A DNA stretch of 64,000 nucleotides, from contig SICN01000001.1 in NCBI GenBank assembly GCA_009691405.1, positions 1 through 64,000 on the forward strand. Reading direction: 5' to 3'. Shown here one piece after another: positions 1 through 8,863 of this stretch. The notes under the pieces are model-generated. The model was not told the DNA's origin. It saw only the letters and a list, made by a program, of their open reading frames with translations, and made no database searches. A program made the position numbers and the translations under genes. Within the stretch, counting starts at the first letter, position 1. Every line of letters starts with the position of its first letter. The stretch is from Candidatus Peribacteria bacterium (GTDB lineage Bacteria; Patescibacteriota; Gracilibacteria; Peribacterales; Peribacteraceae).

Positions 1-95
1 AAATAGTATAAAACAATTTTATTTGATGTGTCAATGCGTGCGTGCGATGCAGCTGCTTTTGACCTGATGTTTATATGGTGTACAATCATGCACCT

Positions 96-230
96 ATGGA
101 CACTTCTCTTACCCCTGAGACCCGCATTGCGATCTTCCATGATAAAGAGATCCGCAAATTTCTGCATAACAATGAAAGGATGGGTACAATTTGTATGTAC
201 CCTTGTGATGGAGCCGCTGACCGGAATTGA
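96..230 (+). pseudogene. Truncated ORF resembling the N-terminus of Bro-N/antirepressor-like proteins (MDTSLTPETRIAIFHDKEIRKFLHNNERMG...)
   Basis: 44-aa reading frame; 'RIAIFHDKEIRKFLHNNE' resembles the start of Bro-N domains; it ends inside the antisense tRNA-Thr. Confidence 0.3.
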
Positions 231-284
231 ACCGGTGACCTACACATTACCATTGTGTTGCTCTACCAACTGAGCTACAGCGGC
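212..284 (-). tRNA. tRNA-Thr (anticodon GGT)
   Basis: Reverse complement GCCGCTGTAGCTCAGTTGGTAGAGCAACACAATGGTAATGTGTAGGTCACCGGTTCAATTCCGGTCAGCGGCT folds as a cloverleaf; anticodon loop ATGGTAA; CCA not encoded. Confidence 0.93.
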
Positions 285-883
285 GAAGACCGATGATGGA
301 GGAATGATACGAGCAGATCTCGCAATTTCCTATTGTGATAGTAGATCGTGACAACACCGTATTGGCTTTTCTTTCGATAGGTTCCGAGCGAACCCGATCG
401 TGTCACGGTCAACTTGTAAAACTGGCGCTTGGGGATCTTAAGTTTTTTTGACCAGAAGTCCAGCACTTTCGTGGGTTCCATGTCCGTAAACACCTGCAAT
501 CCGAACCGGCAATCAACTTTTTTAATGCGAAAGAAACGCACAAGGAATTCGAGAAATGTCCTGAGGAGCTCAGGATCGGTATTCCCCAGTCTGACAGAGT
601 ATTTGTTCGCTTTCGTTCCTTCTCCCCAATAAAGACCGATGCCCATTCCGAAGAGCTTCCAGTCTGCGAAAGTGCGCGGAGGATCGAAAACGAAAGGATC
701 GCCATTCGGATGGTATCTTCGATACACTCCGTCACTGATTGAACGACGGGGGATTCCATAGTTGTTCATCCAATATTCAACTTTGTGTAGTGAGCAATGG
801 CAGCGATCAGCAATCTGTTTCATCGATTGCTCTTTCTCAATGTACAATCTGCGCAAGAGTTGTTCATCGATTGGCGTGCTCAT
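275..883 (-). CDS. HTH plus LAGLIDADG-like homing-endonuclease-type protein (GIGLYWGEGTK motif)
   Basis: N-terminal HTH-like segment (SMKQIADRCHCSLHKVEYWMNNYGIPRR) and 'GIGLYWGEGTKANKYSVRLGNTDPELLRTFLEFL', typical of LAGLIDADG-like proteins; TAG stop lies inside tRNA-Thr. Confidence 0.6.
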   Translation of the reverse strand: MSTPIDEQLLRRLYIEKEQSMKQIADRCHCSLHKVEYWMNNYGIPRRSISDGVYRRYHPNGDPFVFDPPRTFADWKLFGMGIGLYWGEGTKANKYSVRLGNTDPELLRTFLEFLVRFFRIKKVDCRFGLQVFTDMEPTKVLDFWSKKLKIPKRQFYKLTVTRSGSLGTYRKKSQYGVVTIYYHNRKLRDLLVSFLHHRSSPL

Positions 884-926
884 GGTAAAGCAGTATACCA
901 AAATGGGAGTATTCTACCAAAAATAT

Positions 927-1337
927 CTATTGCTCGGTCCCTACGGTCTCCACCCACGATTGTGGTTTTTCCTTCGCATGTTTTCGGAGCGCATTCTTGA
1001 GTGCATGTAATCCTAGAAGTGCGCATTTGGTTCGTCTCGTACCGACTGGGACTCCCAATAATTCTTTGATGTGATCTGGCTTCATTCTCTCAGCGTCTTT
1101 CGTACTCATTCCTGACAGTTCTTCCGAGAGCATCGACATCGCTGCTTGAGAAATCGCACAACCAGTGCCCGACCACGAGAGTCCGGTGATTTTTTCGTCA
1201 TCGATCGTGAGCTGCACCGTCAGTGCATCACCACAACTTGCATTGATCTCGTGATGTTCGACCGATGGCTTCTGTAAGGGCTCCTTGCCACGAGGGCTTC
1301 TGAAGTGATCGAGGATATTTTCGGCGTAGAGATCCAT
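927..1337 (-). CDS. sufU: SufU/IscU-like Fe-S cluster scaffold protein
   Basis: NASCGD..., GTGCAISQAAMSML, RTKCALLGLHAL motifs; adjacent to sufS; likely start MDLYAEN. Confidence 0.88.
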   Translation of the reverse strand: MDLYAENILDHFRSPRGKEPLQKPSVEHHEINASCGDALTVQLTIDDEKITGLSWSGTGCAISQAAMSMLSEELSGMSTKDAERMKPDHIKELLGVPVGTRRTKCALLGLHALKNALRKHAKEKPQSWVETVGTEQ

Positions 1338-1372
1338 GTGCGAAATTGAAAATTGAAAATTCATCGGCTGCT

Positions 1373-2605
1373 CTACCTCTTACAAAACAGCCTGCATGCA
1401 GCTTCAATTCCTTCAATGCACCGATCAATTTCCTCTTCCGTGTTGTAGACCGCGACAGACAGTCTCGTGGATGCAGTGATACCGAGAAATTTGTGGAGCG
1501 GTTGCGTGCAGTGATGCCCGGCACGGAGACAGATGCCTTTGCGACCCAAAATTTCGGTGAGATCATGCGGGTGGATGCCATCGACGGTAAAACTGACACA
1601 GCCGAGGAGACCTTCGTCTGACTGTGGGCCCAGAATCGTGAGCTTCTTCGTGGTTGAAAGTTTTTTGCGTGCATATGAGAACAAATTTTTCGTGTGCACG
1701 TGCATCGCATCAATGCCGATCGACTGCATCCAATCAATCGCGGCACCGAGACCGATCGCATCGGCGATGCTTGGGGTGCCTGCTTCGAATTTTCTCGGGA
1801 GTTCGGCGGACTTGAATCCGTCTCGGTCGACCGATTCGATCATGTCGCCGCCGCCGAGGAACGGAGGCATCGATTCAAGAAGGCTCTGTTTTCCGTAGAG
1901 CACGCCTACTCCCGTCGGACCGTAGATTTTATGGCCGGAAAATGCGAGAAAATCGACGTCGAGCGTTTGCACGTCGATCGATTCGTGTGCAATGAGCTGC
2001 GCCGCGTCGATCAGAACTTTTGCGCCCGCTTCGTGTGCGAGTGCGATCATGTCTTGCAGCGGAGTTCGTATGCCGAGGACGTTGCTGAGGCCGGTGACGG
2101 CGATGAGCTTGGTTTTCTTTTTCTTGAGAATCGTTGAGAGAGAGGACAGATCGAGGCGTCCGTCTTCTTGCAGTTCGATCCACTCGATCGCAATATCTTT
2201 TCTCTCATTGAGTTGCAGCCACGGGATGACGTTGCTGTGGTGCTCGAGAACCGAGAGTGTTATACCGCTTCCTTTCCGCAGCGTGTCGCCGTAGGAACGT
2301 GCGACAAGATTGATCGATTCCGTCGCATTGCGCGTGAAAATGATGTCGGAAGGATGAGCGGCACCGATGAACGACGCGACTTTTTTTCTTGCCTCTTCGT
2401 ACGCGAGCGTCGCTTCCTCGGCAAGCGGGTGCATTCCGCGATTGATGTTGCTGTTTTGCTCGGCATAAAACTCTTGCAAGCGGTGAAGAACGTTCTCCGG
2501 TTTTTGCGTTGTCGCCGCGTTGTCGAGGTATGCCACAGGTTTTCCATCCCTCAGCTTTTTAAGGAAGGGGAATTGCCTGCGGATGACTGAGATATCGAGG
2601 GACAT
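1373..2605 (-). CDS. sufS: Cysteine desulfurase, SufS type
   Basis: AYLDNAATTQKP, FSGHKIYGPTGVGVLYG, RAGHHCTQPLH motifs. Confidence 0.95.
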   Translation of the reverse strand: MSLDISVIRRQFPFLKKLRDGKPVAYLDNAATTQKPENVLHRLQEFYAEQNSNINRGMHPLAEEATLAYEEARKKVASFIGAAHPSDIIFTRNATESINLVARSYGDTLRKGSGITLSVLEHHSNVIPWLQLNERKDIAIEWIELQEDGRLDLSSLSTILKKKKTKLIAVTGLSNVLGIRTPLQDMIALAHEAGAKVLIDAAQLIAHESIDVQTLDVDFLAFSGHKIYGPTGVGVLYGKQSLLESMPPFLGGGDMIESVDRDGFKSAELPRKFEAGTPSIADAIGLGAAIDWMQSIGIDAMHVHTKNLFSYARKKLSTTKKLTILGPQSDEGLLGCVSFTVDGIHPHDLTEILGRKGICLRAGHHCTQPLHKFLGITASTRLSVAVYNTEEEIDRCIEGIEAACRLFCKR

Positions 2606-2645
2606 TGGAGAGGAATAGCATACAGGAGAGGAGCCTTTTTTACCC

Positions 2646-2673
2646 TTGCTACTTACTTCTTACTACTATTTTC
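2646..2673. repeat. Heptad repeat TTGCTAC TTACTTC TTACTAC TATTTTC (half array)
   Basis: Four consecutive 7-bp units by eye, between sufS and the membrane GT. Confidence 0.5.
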
Positions 2674-2691
2674 GGTATTCTCTTCTTCACT

Positions 2692-5595
2692 ATGACTCAG
2701 CGCACCGTCGTCACGCTCAGCTCAGCACTCTTTCTCATAGCACTGCTGTGGGGTGGATACACCTTGCTTGTGTACCTCGGTATTCCGATTCATGCGCTTG
2801 TCTACGCACTGCCTTCGGATGTCGATTCCATCGGGGTTGCCTGCGGAGGTCAGGCGAGTATCGGCACATACCTGTGCCGTGGATCTGCATTTCTTGCGCC
2901 ATTTGTGATCGCACTCTTCCAGATGGCGAGTCCTTTCTGGTTGTACATTTTGCTATCTTTGCTGACGTACGGAGGATTCCTCCTCGTCAACGGATACAAA
3001 ACAGGATTCTTCGAACTCCGTCTTACGATGCGTCCGATGTATCTCGTGCTTGCATTCGCAGTGTCGGTGTGGCTGATCGCTACGACGTTGTCCATCGGCA
3101 CATTCTACAACGTCAACACTCCTCCCGAGCAAATGGTGGCTGATCAGGAAGGGCAGAAAATCCTGCAGCCGTTCAGGCGTTTCTACGAGCCGCTCCCTCA
3201 AGTGTACGGAGGCGTTGGACCGCAGGGTATGGCGGAGCTGCAGGCGAACTATCAGTCGCTTCTCAGTCGCGGTTGTCTGACCATGTATGGAACGACGATG
3301 AACGGAGCGAAGATTTACGATCTTCATTTCCTCTGCATGCAGAGCAGCTTTTTCAGTCGTGTTGGCCTGCAACTTCTCATGATCTTCCTCTTCGTTCTCA
3401 ATTTGTTGGTTCTCGGGCGCTTTGTGCTTCAGAAGATTCTTCGCATTCGTAGTGTGCATCCCCTTCTCACCCTCTGTTTTTCGATCGGACTCGGAGCTCT
3501 CGGATGGGTGTCGATTCTCTGGACGCTGTCGATCTTCGGCCTACTCCAGACCACGATCATTCGGGTGCTTTTCTTCGCCATGCCGATCGTGCTCTTTACC
3601 GAAACGATTGCGTGGGCAAGGGCATCGTGGAACGACACGTTCTCCTTCGATGTTGAATGGAAAGACGTGTTCCCTTTGCTCGTGTGGCTTCTCATTTCCT
3701 ACCTCGCTCTCAATTTCTTGAACGTCATCAGACCGTTCCCGATCGGTTGGGATGATCTCGGAAGTTATCTCAATCGCCCGCGCCTGCTTGCGAGCTACGG
3801 TTCCTTCATCGCATCCATGGCGCAGTTTCAGTGGGAGTACCTCACGTCCCTCGGGTTCATGCTCTTCGGATACGACAGCTGGAATGGATCCACCTTTGCA
3901 ATGCTCATCAACTGGGCTTCAGGTCTCTTTGCAGTTCTTAGCGTCTACGTCTTCGGACGTCTGTACTTCGGTCGAAGACGCGGCGTACTTGCCGCGATGT
4001 TCTACTATTTTCTCCCGATGACTGGGCATTTCTCGTTTGCCGACATGAAGATCGATAATGCTGTGTTTTTCGTGAGCACACTCTCGCTTCTTGCCGCATT
4101 CGTTGCACTTTTCCCGCCGCAACAACTTCGAAAGGAAAACGATCAGCCGTCCCGGTCGCTCCTCCTTGTCTCTGGTTTGCTTGCGGGATTTGCATTCGCC
4201 ATCAAACCGACGGCAGTCCTGTCGATTTTGATGATTCAGTCGGTGTTGGCCGGTGCTTTGCTCGGACCGATCGGGTTTACGGGCATGACGATTGTCGGTT
4301 TCGGGATTCTTCAGTACTTCGGTGCGCTCAACATCACGCGAGTTGCCGAACGCGCACTTCTCGGTTTGTCCGTTTCGCAATCTGCCGTCGCTCTCTCCAC
4401 TCTTTTCGTCGGCGTTGTCGTTCTGGCCTACGCGCTTTGGAAGAAGAAGACACTGCTTCGTCCATTTGCATTTTCCCTTGGTGCGTTTGTGCTGGGTATT
4501 GGAATCGCATCTGCTGCGTGGATGTTGCATAACGGTTCGATTGTGGGACAGTTTACTCCTTCGAAACTGCTCACTGCACAGGATATGACCGCACCGCAAG
4601 TGTTCTACATGCAGAAGGAAGATATCGAGTCCATGTCTTTCCCGCCGACTGTTCCGATACGTTTTCTGCCGCCAGATCTCAAGCTCGACCCCGACAATCC
4701 GCTCTGCAAAACGTCGGCGCGCACCGAAGAGCTAGATCGTTACTGGGGCTTTGGCTCGGGCTTGAAGCACTACACCACGCTTCCGTGGAGGCAAGTGATG
4801 AATATCGATTCATTCGGATACTACGTCACGTTGGTGCCTGCACTTCTCCTCTTACCCCTTGCACTTCTCCTTCCTTTCTTCTGGTCTCCCGAGCGCAAGT
4901 GGCTTCGTCTTTTGTTCGCCGGGACATTTGTATTTCTTCTTCAGTGGATATTTGTCGCGAACGGGATCGCCTGGTACGGCATCGGGATGTTCCTTGGATT
5001 CGCGATGATCCTCGAAGCGTTCATCGTCTATGCTCCGGATGCGCCCAATCGTTCACTCTTCTCATTCCTTCTGACGATGAGTCTTATCGTGTGTCTCGTG
5101 AATCGTCTATGGCAGTTCGATACGCAGAAGAATATTTTTGAGTACCCTCTCGGCAAAGTGAATGCGACGAGTCTCCGCGAGATCACGATCCCTGCGTACG
5201 ATGACATCAGGGAGAGTGTGGTTTCTCGTCACGAGACCCTGACCGACACGCCGTACACGTATCGCATCGGAACGTTCATTTCGTACTTCATTCCGCAGAA
5301 CAGGGAAATTCTTCCGCTCGCCGATCATCAACTCATGTTCTTCAATTGCTTGAACCAGGAGAGGGATCACCTGCTCACACTCAAGCGTCTGAAGGCACTT
5401 GGGTTCAACAGCATCATCTTCGATACGAATACTCAGACGATCGAGAAGGATGAAAACGGTTCTCTGCATAAGAAAGTGAATGCGTTTCTCGATTTCGTCA
5501 ACGATGCGAGGTTGGGGCTGAATATCGTCGTCAACGATCCGGGGAATGGCATCGCCTATATCCTGCTTCCGACCGGGACAGGCGCTGTGCAATAA
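2692..5595 (+). CDS. Large polytopic membrane protein, GT-C glycosyltransferase-like
   Basis: Long hydrophobic ORF with many TM stretches; likely start MTQRTVV; first gene of a glycan gene series. Confidence 0.6.
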   Translation: MTQRTVVTLSSALFLIALLWGGYTLLVYLGIPIHALVYALPSDVDSIGVACGGQASIGTYLCRGSAFLAPFVIALFQMASPFWLYILLSLLTYGGFLLVNGYKTGFFELRLTMRPMYLVLAFAVSVWLIATTLSIGTFYNVNTPPEQMVADQEGQKILQPFRRFYEPLPQVYGGVGPQGMAELQANYQSLLSRGCLTMYGTTMNGAKIYDLHFLCMQSSFFSRVGLQLLMIFLFVLNLLVLGRFVLQKILRIRSVHPLLTLCFSIGLGALGWVSILWTLSIFGLLQTTIIRVLFFAMPIVLFTETIAWARASWNDTFSFDVEWKDVFPLLVWLLISYLALNFLNVIRPFPIGWDDLGSYLNRPRLLASYGSFIASMAQFQWEYLTSLGFMLFGYDSWNGSTFAMLINWASGLFAVLSVYVFGRLYFGRRRGVLAAMFYYFLPMTGHFSFADMKIDNAVFFVSTLSLLAAFVALFPPQQLRKENDQPSRSLLLVSGLLAGFAFAIKPTAVLSILMIQSVLAGALLGPIGFTGMTIVGFGILQYFGALNITRVAERALLGLSVSQSAVALSTLFVGVVVLAYALWKKKTLLRPFAFSLGAFVLGIGIASAAWMLHNGSIVGQFTPSKLLTAQDMTAPQVFYMQKEDIESMSFPPTVPIRFLPPDLKLDPDNPLCKTSARTEELDRYWGFGSGLKHYTTLPWRQVMNIDSFGYYVTLVPALLLLPLALLLPFFWSPERKWLRLLFAGTFVFLLQWIFVANGIAWYGIGMFLGFAMILEAFIVYAPDAPNRSLFSFLLTMSLIVCLVNRLWQFDTQKNIFEYPLGKVNATSLREITIPAYDDIRESVVSRHETLTDTPYTYRIGTFISYFIPQNREILPLADHQLMFFNCLNQERDHLLTLKRLKALGFNSIIFDTNTQTIEKDENGSLHKKVNAFLDFVNDARLGLNIVVNDPGNGIAYILLPTGTGAVQ

Positions 5596-5623
5596 ATCAA
5601 GAATCCCGTATACTGCAGCGCTC

Positions 5624-6292
5624 ATGAAGCTTGCGATCGTCATTCCGGCTTACAATGAAGCGACCCGCATTGCGGCTGTGGTCCGCGGTGCTCTGTCGCA
5701 CTGCCCCGATGTGTTTGTGGTTGTCGATGGATCGACCGATGGAACGGGAGATGTCGCACGCAGAGAAGGCGCGCGGGTGCTCGAACATGTGGAAAATTGC
5801 GGAGCGGGAGCGGCGACGATGACGGGGATCGAAGCGACGAGGAGGCTTGGGTTCGATACGGTCATCACTCTCGATGCCGACGGTCAGCATGATGTTTCGG
5901 ATATCCCGCGGCTCCTGCAGGCACTGGACGAGCAGCATGCGGATCTCGTGATCGGGAACAGATTTGGGCGGAAGAACAGTATCCCGATGATTCGTCGGAT
6001 CGCGAACGGTATCGGGAATGCGGTCACGTTTGCGGTGACGGGGATCTTTCTCCCGGATACACAGTGCGGATTCAAAGTCTTTGGACCGAAAGCATTCGCC
6101 GAGCTCGATCTCAAGATGTCCGGTTTCGAGTTTTGCACGGAGATCATTCGGGAAGCAGCGAGGAAGCGATGGAAAATTGTCTCCGTACCCTCGAAAGTGG
6201 TGTATTCTGAGTACACGCTTGCCAAAGGTCAGTCCTTCGCGAGCGGCATTCAGACCGCTTGCAAGATTCTCCTCCGTACCTTTCTCCGATGA
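5624..6292 (+). CDS. GT2 family glycosyltransferase (dolichol-phosphate mannosyltransferase-like)
   Basis: AIVIPAYNEATRI...DGSTDGT...LDADGQHDVSDIPRLL; ATG at 5624. Confidence 0.9.
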   Translation: MKLAIVIPAYNEATRIAAVVRGALSHCPDVFVVVDGSTDGTGDVARREGARVLEHVENCGAGAATMTGIEATRRLGFDTVITLDADGQHDVSDIPRLLQALDEQHADLVIGNRFGRKNSIPMIRRIANGIGNAVTFAVTGIFLPDTQCGFKVFGPKAFAELDLKMSGFEFCTEIIREAARKRWKIVSVPSKVVYSEYTLAKGQSFASGIQTACKILLRTFLR

Positions 6293-6663
6293 TGCCAACC
6301 GAATTCACTCCGTATCAGGTCGTCGTTCCGCTCTTCGGTGGACTTATGATCGTGTACGCGTGGAATCTTGTCTTGCGTCAGAAGAAGACGGTGTGGGAGG
6401 GCATCCTGTGGACGGTCTTCTGGTCTTCCGTCGCGTACATCTCGCTCGTACCGAGCAGTCTTCAGACACTCAGCACGATCACCGGTATCAAGAAGAACGA
6501 GAATGCAGCGACGATCACCGCGATCGGCGTCATTTTCTTCATTCTCTTCTATCTGATCATGCGCCTTGAAGAACTGGAGCAGCGGGTCGTGAAGGTCGTG
6601 CGTGAGAGGACCCTGAAAGATGCAGGCATCATGGCGGATGATAACCGCTCTGAAAAGAATTAA
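6289..6663 (+). CDS. DUF2304-like small membrane protein
   Basis: About 3 TM segments followed by a short charged tail, next to a GT2 gene with ATG/TGA overlap; typical DUF2304 context. Confidence 0.65.
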   Translation: MMPTEFTPYQVVVPLFGGLMIVYAWNLVLRQKKTVWEGILWTVFWSSVAYISLVPSSLQTLSTITGIKKNENAATITAIGVIFFILFYLIMRLEELEQRVVKVVRERTLKDAGIMADDNRSEKN

Positions 6664-6668
6664 GAATT

Positions 6669-7802
6669 ATGAAGACTATTCTCCTCATCAGCCCCTATTG
6701 GAAAGAAGATCATCGTTGGATGGTGAGCTCCTATAAACTTGCCGAACTGTGGCAGAGATTGGGGTATCGAGTCATCGTTCTCTGCATGGGGAGAACTCCC
6801 GGTTTCACGAAGATGAGTGAGACACTCGAAATTCATCGTCTCAAGGATTTTTTTCTGAAGGATCCCTGGAATTACGGCATTGCATTTGGTTTCAGCAGGT
6901 ACGCTCTTCGTTTGGCGAAAGAGAGCAACCCCGACATCATCATCATCAATAAAGTGCTCTTCTGGAGTTCGATTGCATTGCTTCGCCTTCGTCTTGCAGG
7001 ATACAACGTGCTTCTCACGACCGATGCTCTGGTCGGGATCACGTGGTGGCCGCGCGGGCGAATCGCAAAAATTTGCGCGGCGATCTACGCATGGACGCTT
7101 GGGTGGCTGATTTTAAAATGTGCAACGAAGATCATCTTCTTCCATCCGCAGTCGCCTGCCATCTTGAAGAGACTGGGTATTTTTGAGAAGTCTTTGGTTA
7201 TTCCTACGGGTATTGACCCCACTAGCTATCAGAGATCAGCGATGACCGATGGACTCACCGCTCACCGTTTACCGCTCACCGCTACGTACATCGGTCGCCT
7301 TGAGTCCGTGAAAGGTGCGGATGACTTCGTCGCCGCGGCACTTGTTGTGAAGAAAACGCATCCGACACTCACCATTCAAGTTGTCGGTTGGCATCCATCC
7401 GATCATCCGCTTGTCGCCGCTCATGCTTCGAGAGTGTCCTTCACGGGACTTCGAAACGATATTTCAAAAATTTTGTCCGCCACGGATATTTTTGTCTTGC
7501 CCAGTTATTCTGAGGGTCTCAGCAATGCTCTTATGGAAGCCATGAGCAGCGGATGCGCATGCATTGCAAGCGACGTCGGTGGCAATCGCTTCCTCATCCA
7601 GAACGGCGTTTCAGGTTTTCTGTTTCCTCCCGGTGACCGCGAAGCGCTTGCCGGGCACATTCGTCGTCTTGTCGAAGACGATTCGAAGAGAGCATCACTT
7701 GGGCAGCAGGCGAGGAAGAGGATTGACGAAATGTTCAGCTGGGCAAAAGTATCGGAGCAATATCGCACACTCTTTCATGAGTGGATTTCCTCTCGCTCAT
7801 GA
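6669..7802 (+). CDS. GT4 family glycosyltransferase
   Basis: YIGRLESVKGADDFVAA, VLPSYSEGLSNALMEAMSSGCACIASDVGGN. Confidence 0.92.
   Translation: MKTILLISPYWKEDHRWMVSSYKLAELWQRLGYRVIVLCMGRTPGFTKMSETLEIHRLKDFFLKDPWNYGIAFGFSRYALRLAKESNPDIIIINKVLFWSSIALLRLRLAGYNVLLTTDALVGITWWPRGRIAKICAAIYAWTLGWLILKCATKIIFFHPQSPAILKRLGIFEKSLVIPTGIDPTSYQRSAMTDGLTAHRLPLTATYIGRLESVKGADDFVAAALVVKKTHPTLTIQVVGWHPSDHPLVAAHASRVSFTGLRNDISKILSATDIFVLPSYSEGLSNALMEAMSSGCACIASDVGGNRFLIQNGVSGFLFPPGDREALAGHIRRLVEDDSKRASLGQQARKRIDEMFSWAKVSEQYRTLFHEWISSRS
7226..7281. repeat. In-frame heptad array (CTCACCG CTCACCG TTTACCG CTCACCG) with degenerate upstream heptads
   Basis: Exact 7-bp period at 7254-7281 inside the GT4 gene; encodes MTDGLTAHRLPLT. 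Confidence 0.6.
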
Positions 7803-8863
7803 AAAAGAACATCGTGTATCTGTCGGCATTCCTCTCGCCGTTTCGCAGCGGTGCCGAGGCAATGGTGGAAGAAGTATCGAAGAGATTGTCGAGAGACCAT
7901 GCGATCACGATTATCACGGCAAGACTCTCAAGAACACTCCCGAAACAAGACACCCTCGATGGCGACATACGGGTGATCCGTGTCGGGGTCGGACTTCCGA
8001 TCGATAAGATTCTCTTTCCGTTTCTCGCGCCATTCGTCGTCCGTTTGCTGAAACCCGATGTTGTCCATGCTGTTCTCGAATCGTACGCGGGTCTTGCTCT
8101 CGTGTTTTGCAAGTTCATGCTGCCGCGTGCGAAACGCATCCTTACGCTCCAAAGCACGAATACGAGTTTGCTTCTCGGTCCGATGCACCGCAGTGCAGAT
8201 GTCATCACCGGCATCAGCACGGTATTGGTGGAGAGAGCAAAAAAATACTGCGCTGGCACTGTCATCCTCATCCCGAACGGGATCGATCTCTTGGCTATCC
8301 GTGAAGCATGTTCGTTCCATGCGAAAGATTCGGGTCTCGTGCTGTTCGTCGGTCGCCTCGAACCGATGAAAGGTGTCGATACATTGCTCAAAGCTTTTTC
8401 CAAAGCGATCAAGGGCTTGGATCCGTCGATTCGGCTCCGGGTTATCGGGAGCGGATCGCTCCTTGGTTCTCTCCAGCAGTTGGCATCGGAGCTCGAGATC
8501 GATCATCGCGTCACTTTCACGGGAAGGATTGCTGGTACGGCGATCTTCGATGAGTACGCGAAGGCGGAAATTTTTTGCGCATTGTCCCGAAGCGAGGCGC
8601 TGGGGAATGTCTTCCTGGAAGCGGAAGCGGCAGGATGTGCCGTGGTTGCTACGAATGTCGGTGGTATTCCGGAGATCGTGCAGAATGGCGTGAGCGGAGT
8701 ATTGGTTCCGGTCGACGACGTCGATGCAGCGGCATCTGCACTGCGAAATCTTCTCGGAGATCCGTCACTTCGGGCAAAAATCTCGGGCAATGCAAAAAAA
8801 TCCGCACAGCAGTACGACTGGAAAGGCATCGCGGATCGCTATGCGGCACTCTATCGATTCTAG
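7799..8863 (+). CDS. GT4 family glycosyltransferase
   Basis: FVGRLEPMKGVDTLLKAF, ALSRSEALGNVFLEAEAAGCAVVATNVGG; ATGA overlap with upstream gene. Confidence 0.92.
   Translation: MKKNIVYLSAFLSPFRSGAEAMVEEVSKRLSRDHAITIITARLSRTLPKQDTLDGDIRVIRVGVGLPIDKILFPFLAPFVVRLLKPDVVHAVLESYAGLALVFCKFMLPRAKRILTLQSTNTSLLLGPMHRSADVITGISTVLVERAKKYCAGTVILIPNGIDLLAIREACSFHAKDSGLVLFVGRLEPMKGVDTLLKAFSKAIKGLDPSIRLRVIGSGSLLGSLQQLASELEIDHRVTFTGRIAGTAIFDEYAKAEIFCALSRSEALGNVFLEAEAAGCAVVATNVGGIPEIVQNGVSGVLVPVDDVDAAASALRNLLGDPSLRAKISGNAKKSAQQYDWKGIADRYAALYRF

Noticed and set aside
28-273. 81-aa plus-strand ORF in the track
   Set aside because: Covers the antisense of tRNA-Thr and has no coherent protein signature; the shorter 96-230 frame is more plausible.
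3919-4599. 226-aa minus ORF
   Set aside because: Lies wholly inside the opposite-strand GT-C membrane gene; Arg/Lys-rich shadow frame with no domain signature.
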